Positions 3,957 through 6,017 of a DNA stretch of 6,017 nt are shown here, one piece after another (position 1 is the first letter of the stretch; each line of letters begins with the position of its first letter). Origin of the DNA: Candidatus Woesearchaeota archaeon (lineage in GTDB: Archaea; Nanobdellota; Nanobdellia; Woesearchaeales; UBA12501). The position numbers and the translations under genes are program-made. The stretch is from positions 605-6,621 of the forward strand of contig JAPLZS010000214.1 in the NCBI GenBank assembly GCA_026394915.1, read 5' to 3'. A model generated the notes under the pieces. The model searched no databases. It saw only the letters and a program-made list of their open reading frames with translations, and had not been told where the DNA came from.

Positions 3957-5861
3957 ATGAAAGGACTGGTATTGGTTTCAGAGCCAAGGGCGGCAAAAAG
4001 GCTCAGGGGAAAGAATTGGAAGGGCAATCAGGCAGAGATAGTCAGCCTTAATGATGCCTCATCAGGCGCTCTCAGGAAGAATGGGATAAGCTTCAAGACA
4101 ATAAATGATTTTATCTCTGATAAAGAGGCAAGGGAGATAAACCATGACTCCATATTCTGGCTCAGGGATTGGTCAGAAAAGAGCGGAATAAAGAAAATAA
4201 CCTACAAGAACATCTCATTGTGGTGGTTCTTTGATTTCTGGCTCTATCACAGCTTCTTCAAGTGGGACATGATGAAGAACATTGCATGGTATGTGAGCTC
4301 AATAAACAGGATAATCCAGAAGACAAAGCCAGACAAGGTGATTGTGTTCGGAGACAGCGTAGTCACAGGCATCACAAGGCAGATAAGGCCTGATGCAAAG
4401 GCAGTCACATACAGGAAATTCAATATCAAGAGCCCAAGGATTGTTGACATCGGCGTCAACATGAAGCACTGCATAAGGAAATGCGCTGCAAGAATCATCT
4501 ACAGGGATTACAGGCCGGAGAAAAGGGATGTGATGTTCGCCTCTTATGCATCATGGTTCAGGCCATGCATCAAAGAATATGGAAAGACGGAAAAAGAAGA
4601 TGTAATACTCGGCTATCTGCAAAGAAGGTCAGCAGAGAGATACAGGTACAATGTCCTTGCGACTGACATTGATTTCACCACAAAGCTCGGGATAAGAGTC
4701 ATGAAAGAGAAGAGAGACAAGCGATCAAAATACACTGATGTTCCATTTGAATATTATTTCACAAGAAAGACAGATGGCTATGCAAGACTATTGTCAAAAG
4801 ATGTGATGAAGCAATGGAAAAAGTTTGATGACAGAGGAAAGAATGAAGCGTTCAGGAAAAGCCTTGTGTATGAAGGGGTGAATATCTATGATTATGTGAA
4901 GCCATTGCTTGATTTTGTTTTCAGGAAAAGAATCTGCTCTGCAATAAGATATATCGAGACTGCGATAGACATGCTTGACAAGGAGAAACCAAGGCTTTTG
5001 CTTGTTGCTGACGAGACTGCATTGTTCGGAAGATGCCTCATCTCAGCAGCAAAGACAAAAGGCATTCCAGTCATAGCTGTCCAGCATGGTTATATAACTC
5101 CCAATTCATTCGAGTACATGCATGCAAAGGGGGAGATAAGCAGGGATCTCAGCATAGAAAAGCCATTCTGCCCAGTGGCAGACAGGATAGTTGTTTACGG
5201 ACCCTACACAAAGGATATTCTTGTAAGATCAGGCAATTATCCAGAGCATAGTGTTGTTGTGACAGGCCAGCCAAGATATGACTGCCTGGCAAACAAGAAG
5301 GCATTCAGCAGGGAAAAGGTGTTTGATGATTTTGGCCTTGACAAGAAAAAGAAGCTGATATTGTGGACAACGCAGGATATCCCTGGCCAGATTGAGATTG
5401 TCTTCAATGCGGTTAAAAATATAAAAAATGCGCAGCTGCTTGTAAAGGTGCATCCAAGAGAGGTTGCTGGCGCTGACCTATACCATAAAAAAGCAAAGGA
5501 ATCTGGAATGAAGATATGGGCGGTCAAGGAAGCAAATGCCCTAGAGCTCATAAACGCCTGCGATGTGATGATCACAATGCATTCCACAACAGGCCTTGAG
5601 GCAATAATGATGAACAAGCCGGTTGTTGTGCTGAATATGTCAGGAAAGCCGGATATAGTCCCTTATGCGCAGGAAGGGGCTGCCATCGGAGTGTACAAGG
5701 CAGATCATCTTGAGCCTGCAATAAGGAATGCGCTTTTTGACAGCAAGAAAAGGGCAGCCCTTTTGAAGGAAAGCAAAGCCTATTCATTCAGGCATGCATA
5801 TAAGATGGATGGTAATGCTACTGAAAGGGTGCTGAAGGTTATTGGAAGCATGATAAAGTGA
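3957..5861 (+). CDS. GT-B-fold glycosyltransferase or glycerophosphotransferase-like protein
   Basis: The 634-residue protein has no signal peptide and only a short aromatic patch (ISLWWFFDFWLYHSFF, 86-101), so it is probably cytoplasmic or peripheral on the inner membrane face. Residues 1-160 form a Rossmann-like region (KGLVLVSEP; KPDKVIVFGDSVVTG). Residues 190-345 are mostly basic and helical. From 345 to the end comes a GT-B C-terminal half. LLLVADETALFGR is followed by GIPVIAVQHGYI, with the QHG (376-378) typical of capsule and surface-glycan transferases. Then come VVTGQPRYD, KVHPRE (497-502), and HSTTGLEAIMMNKPVVVLN (542-560), the Ser/Thr-rich loop plus Glu that binds the nucleotide donor, and finally DGNATERVL. 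The KxHP and STxxxEA motifs are shared by TagF/CDP-glycerol glycerophosphotransferases, KpsC/KpsS-type transferases and UDP-GlcNAc 2-epimerases. The length and two-part build fit a transferase better than an epimerase. Donor and acceptor are unknown; a role in surface polysaccharide or S-layer glycan assembly is inferred. Confidence 0.8.
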   Translation: MKGLVLVSEPRAAKRLRGKNWKGNQAEIVSLNDASSGALRKNGISFKTINDFISDKEAREINHDSIFWLRDWSEKSGIKKITYKNISLWWFFDFWLYHSFFKWDMMKNIAWYVSSINRIIQKTKPDKVIVFGDSVVTGITRQIRPDAKAVTYRKFNIKSPRIVDIGVNMKHCIRKCAARIIYRDYRPEKRDVMFASYASWFRPCIKEYGKTEKEDVILGYLQRRSAERYRYNVLATDIDFTTKLGIRVMKEKRDKRSKYTDVPFEYYFTRKTDGYARLLSKDVMKQWKKFDDRGKNEAFRKSLVYEGVNIYDYVKPLLDFVFRKRICSAIRYIETAIDMLDKEKPRLLLVADETALFGRCLISAAKTKGIPVIAVQHGYITPNSFEYMHAKGEISRDLSIEKPFCPVADRIVVYGPYTKDILVRSGNYPEHSVVVTGQPRYDCLANKKAFSREKVFDDFGLDKKKKLILWTTQDIPGQIEIVFNAVKNIKNAQLLVKVHPREVAGADLYHKKAKESGMKIWAVKEANALELINACDVMITMHSTTGLEAIMMNKPVVVLNMSGKPDIVPYAQEGAAIGVYKADHLEPAIRNALFDSKKRAALLKESKAYSFRHAYKMDGNATERVLKVIGSMIK

Positions 5862-5882
5862 ATAAAGGCATAAAAATAGTTA

Positions 5883-5973
5883 AAATTGAATTTAAGTCTT
5901 AAAATTTAAGATTTAGTTTCAATTTAGTCTTAAATTTTCGAAATATTTAAATACTAGCTATGCATTTTTAAGA
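5883..5973. repeat. Cluster of TCTTAAA/TTTAAGA motifs around the right-end promoter
   Basis: Exact copies of TCTTAAA or its complement TTTAAGA occur at 5897-5903, 5905-5911, 5928-5934 and 5967-5973, and TTTAAG again at 5891-5896. The first two form a perfect 7-bp dyad with one central base. AAAATTTAAGA (5901-5911) and TCTTAAATTTT (5928-5938) form a perfect 11-bp inverted repeat. AAATTGAA (5883-5890) and TTCAATTT (5918-5925) form an outer 8-bp pair around the first dyad. The cluster abuts the TATA box at 5944 and its last copy touches the start codon, which suggests a multi-site operator. The DNA is very AT-rich, so some of this pairing is expected by chance. Confidence 0.45.
5939..5953 (+). 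promoter_or_regulatory. BRE and TATA box of the right-end reading frame
   Basis: CGAAA followed by TATTTAAATA (5944-5953) is a near-consensus archaeal core promoter. Its TATA centre is about 27 nt before the ATG at 5976, the spacing for a leaderless transcript. Confidence 0.6.
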
Positions 5974-5975
5974 TA

Positions 5976-6017
5976 ATGGCAAAAAGAAGCAAGAAAGCAT
6001 ATCAATTGGATAAATAA
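5976..6017 (+). CDS. 13-codon leaderless reading frame (possible start of a gene)
   Basis: Behind a strong TATA box lies ATG and the peptide MAKRSKKAYQLDK, closed by TAA at 6015-6017, the last three bases of the window. The peptide is basic and looks like the N-terminus of a normal soluble archaeal protein, but an in-frame stop follows. Possibilities are a real micropeptide, a leader peptide, a gene with an early frameshift or nonsense mutation, or a promoter actually serving an RNA or a later start beyond the window. The sequence here cannot decide between them. Confidence 0.35.
   Translation: MAKRSKKAYQLDK

Noticed and set aside
4247..5787. Several frames of 60-126 codons on both strands inside the glycosyltransferase gene
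   Set aside because: All lie within one uninterrupted 634-codon gene with recognisable motifs; their products are low-complexity or Cys/Ser-rich shadows.
1..6017. CRISPR arrays, tRNA/rRNA genes, insertion sequences, transposase or toxin-antitoxin genes
   Set aside because: No regularly spaced repeats, cloverleaf arms, rRNA-like stretches, transposase motifs or recognisable toxin families were found on either strand.

Overview
The window reads as archaeal DNA, probably from a DPANN-type lineage such as Woesearchaeota or Pacearchaeota. The sequence shows AT-rich TATA boxes preceded by purine-rich BRE-like bases, centred about 26-28 nt upstream of start codons that mostly lack a Shine-Dalgarno sequence (leaderless transcripts). 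It also carries a TrmB-type regulator, a T-rich archaeal-style terminator, and a membrane-anchored CPYG thioredoxin-fold protein of a kind I associate with these lineages. The lineage is inferred, not proven.

Layout. At 1-108 (minus) lies the 5' end of a PP-loop ATPase resembling the catalytic domain of ThiI-type tRNA sulfurtransferases. The gap 109-381 holds its promoter and a GC-richer element at 240-343 that folds into two adjacent hairpins. At 382-1471 (plus) there is a membrane-anchored DsbA/GILT-like thioredoxin-fold gene that is broken into three reading frames. It is followed by a T-rich terminator, a six-helix membrane protein of unknown function (1554-2372), and a 60-residue charged protein with a textbook leaderless promoter (2428-2610).

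The stretch 2738-3905 looks different: it is more AT-rich, and its genes use more AGA and TTA codons than the flanking genes. It holds a TrmB-family regulator (minus) and a divergent small lipoprotein with a dockerin-like calcium-binding loop (plus). The two share a short intergenic region built on a perfect 13-bp inverted repeat in which each arm is a TATA box facing outward. This looks like a self-contained regulator/surface-protein module, possibly acquired by transfer. From 3957 to 5861 there is a large GT-B-fold glycosyltransferase or glycerophosphotransferase-like protein, probably for surface glycan assembly. The last 150 bases hold a cluster of TCTTAAA/TTTAAGA motifs around a strong TATA box, followed by a 13-codon reading frame that ends exactly at the window edge.

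The shared theme is the cell envelope: extracytoplasmic thiol chemistry, a membrane protein, a lipoprotein and a glycan enzyme. Each gene appears to have its own promoter, so this is a neighbourhood and not one operon. I do not see a complete new multi-gene system. The best leads are the two-hairpin element, the mirrored TrmB promoter with its dockerin-like lipoprotein, and the repeated-motif promoter at the right end.
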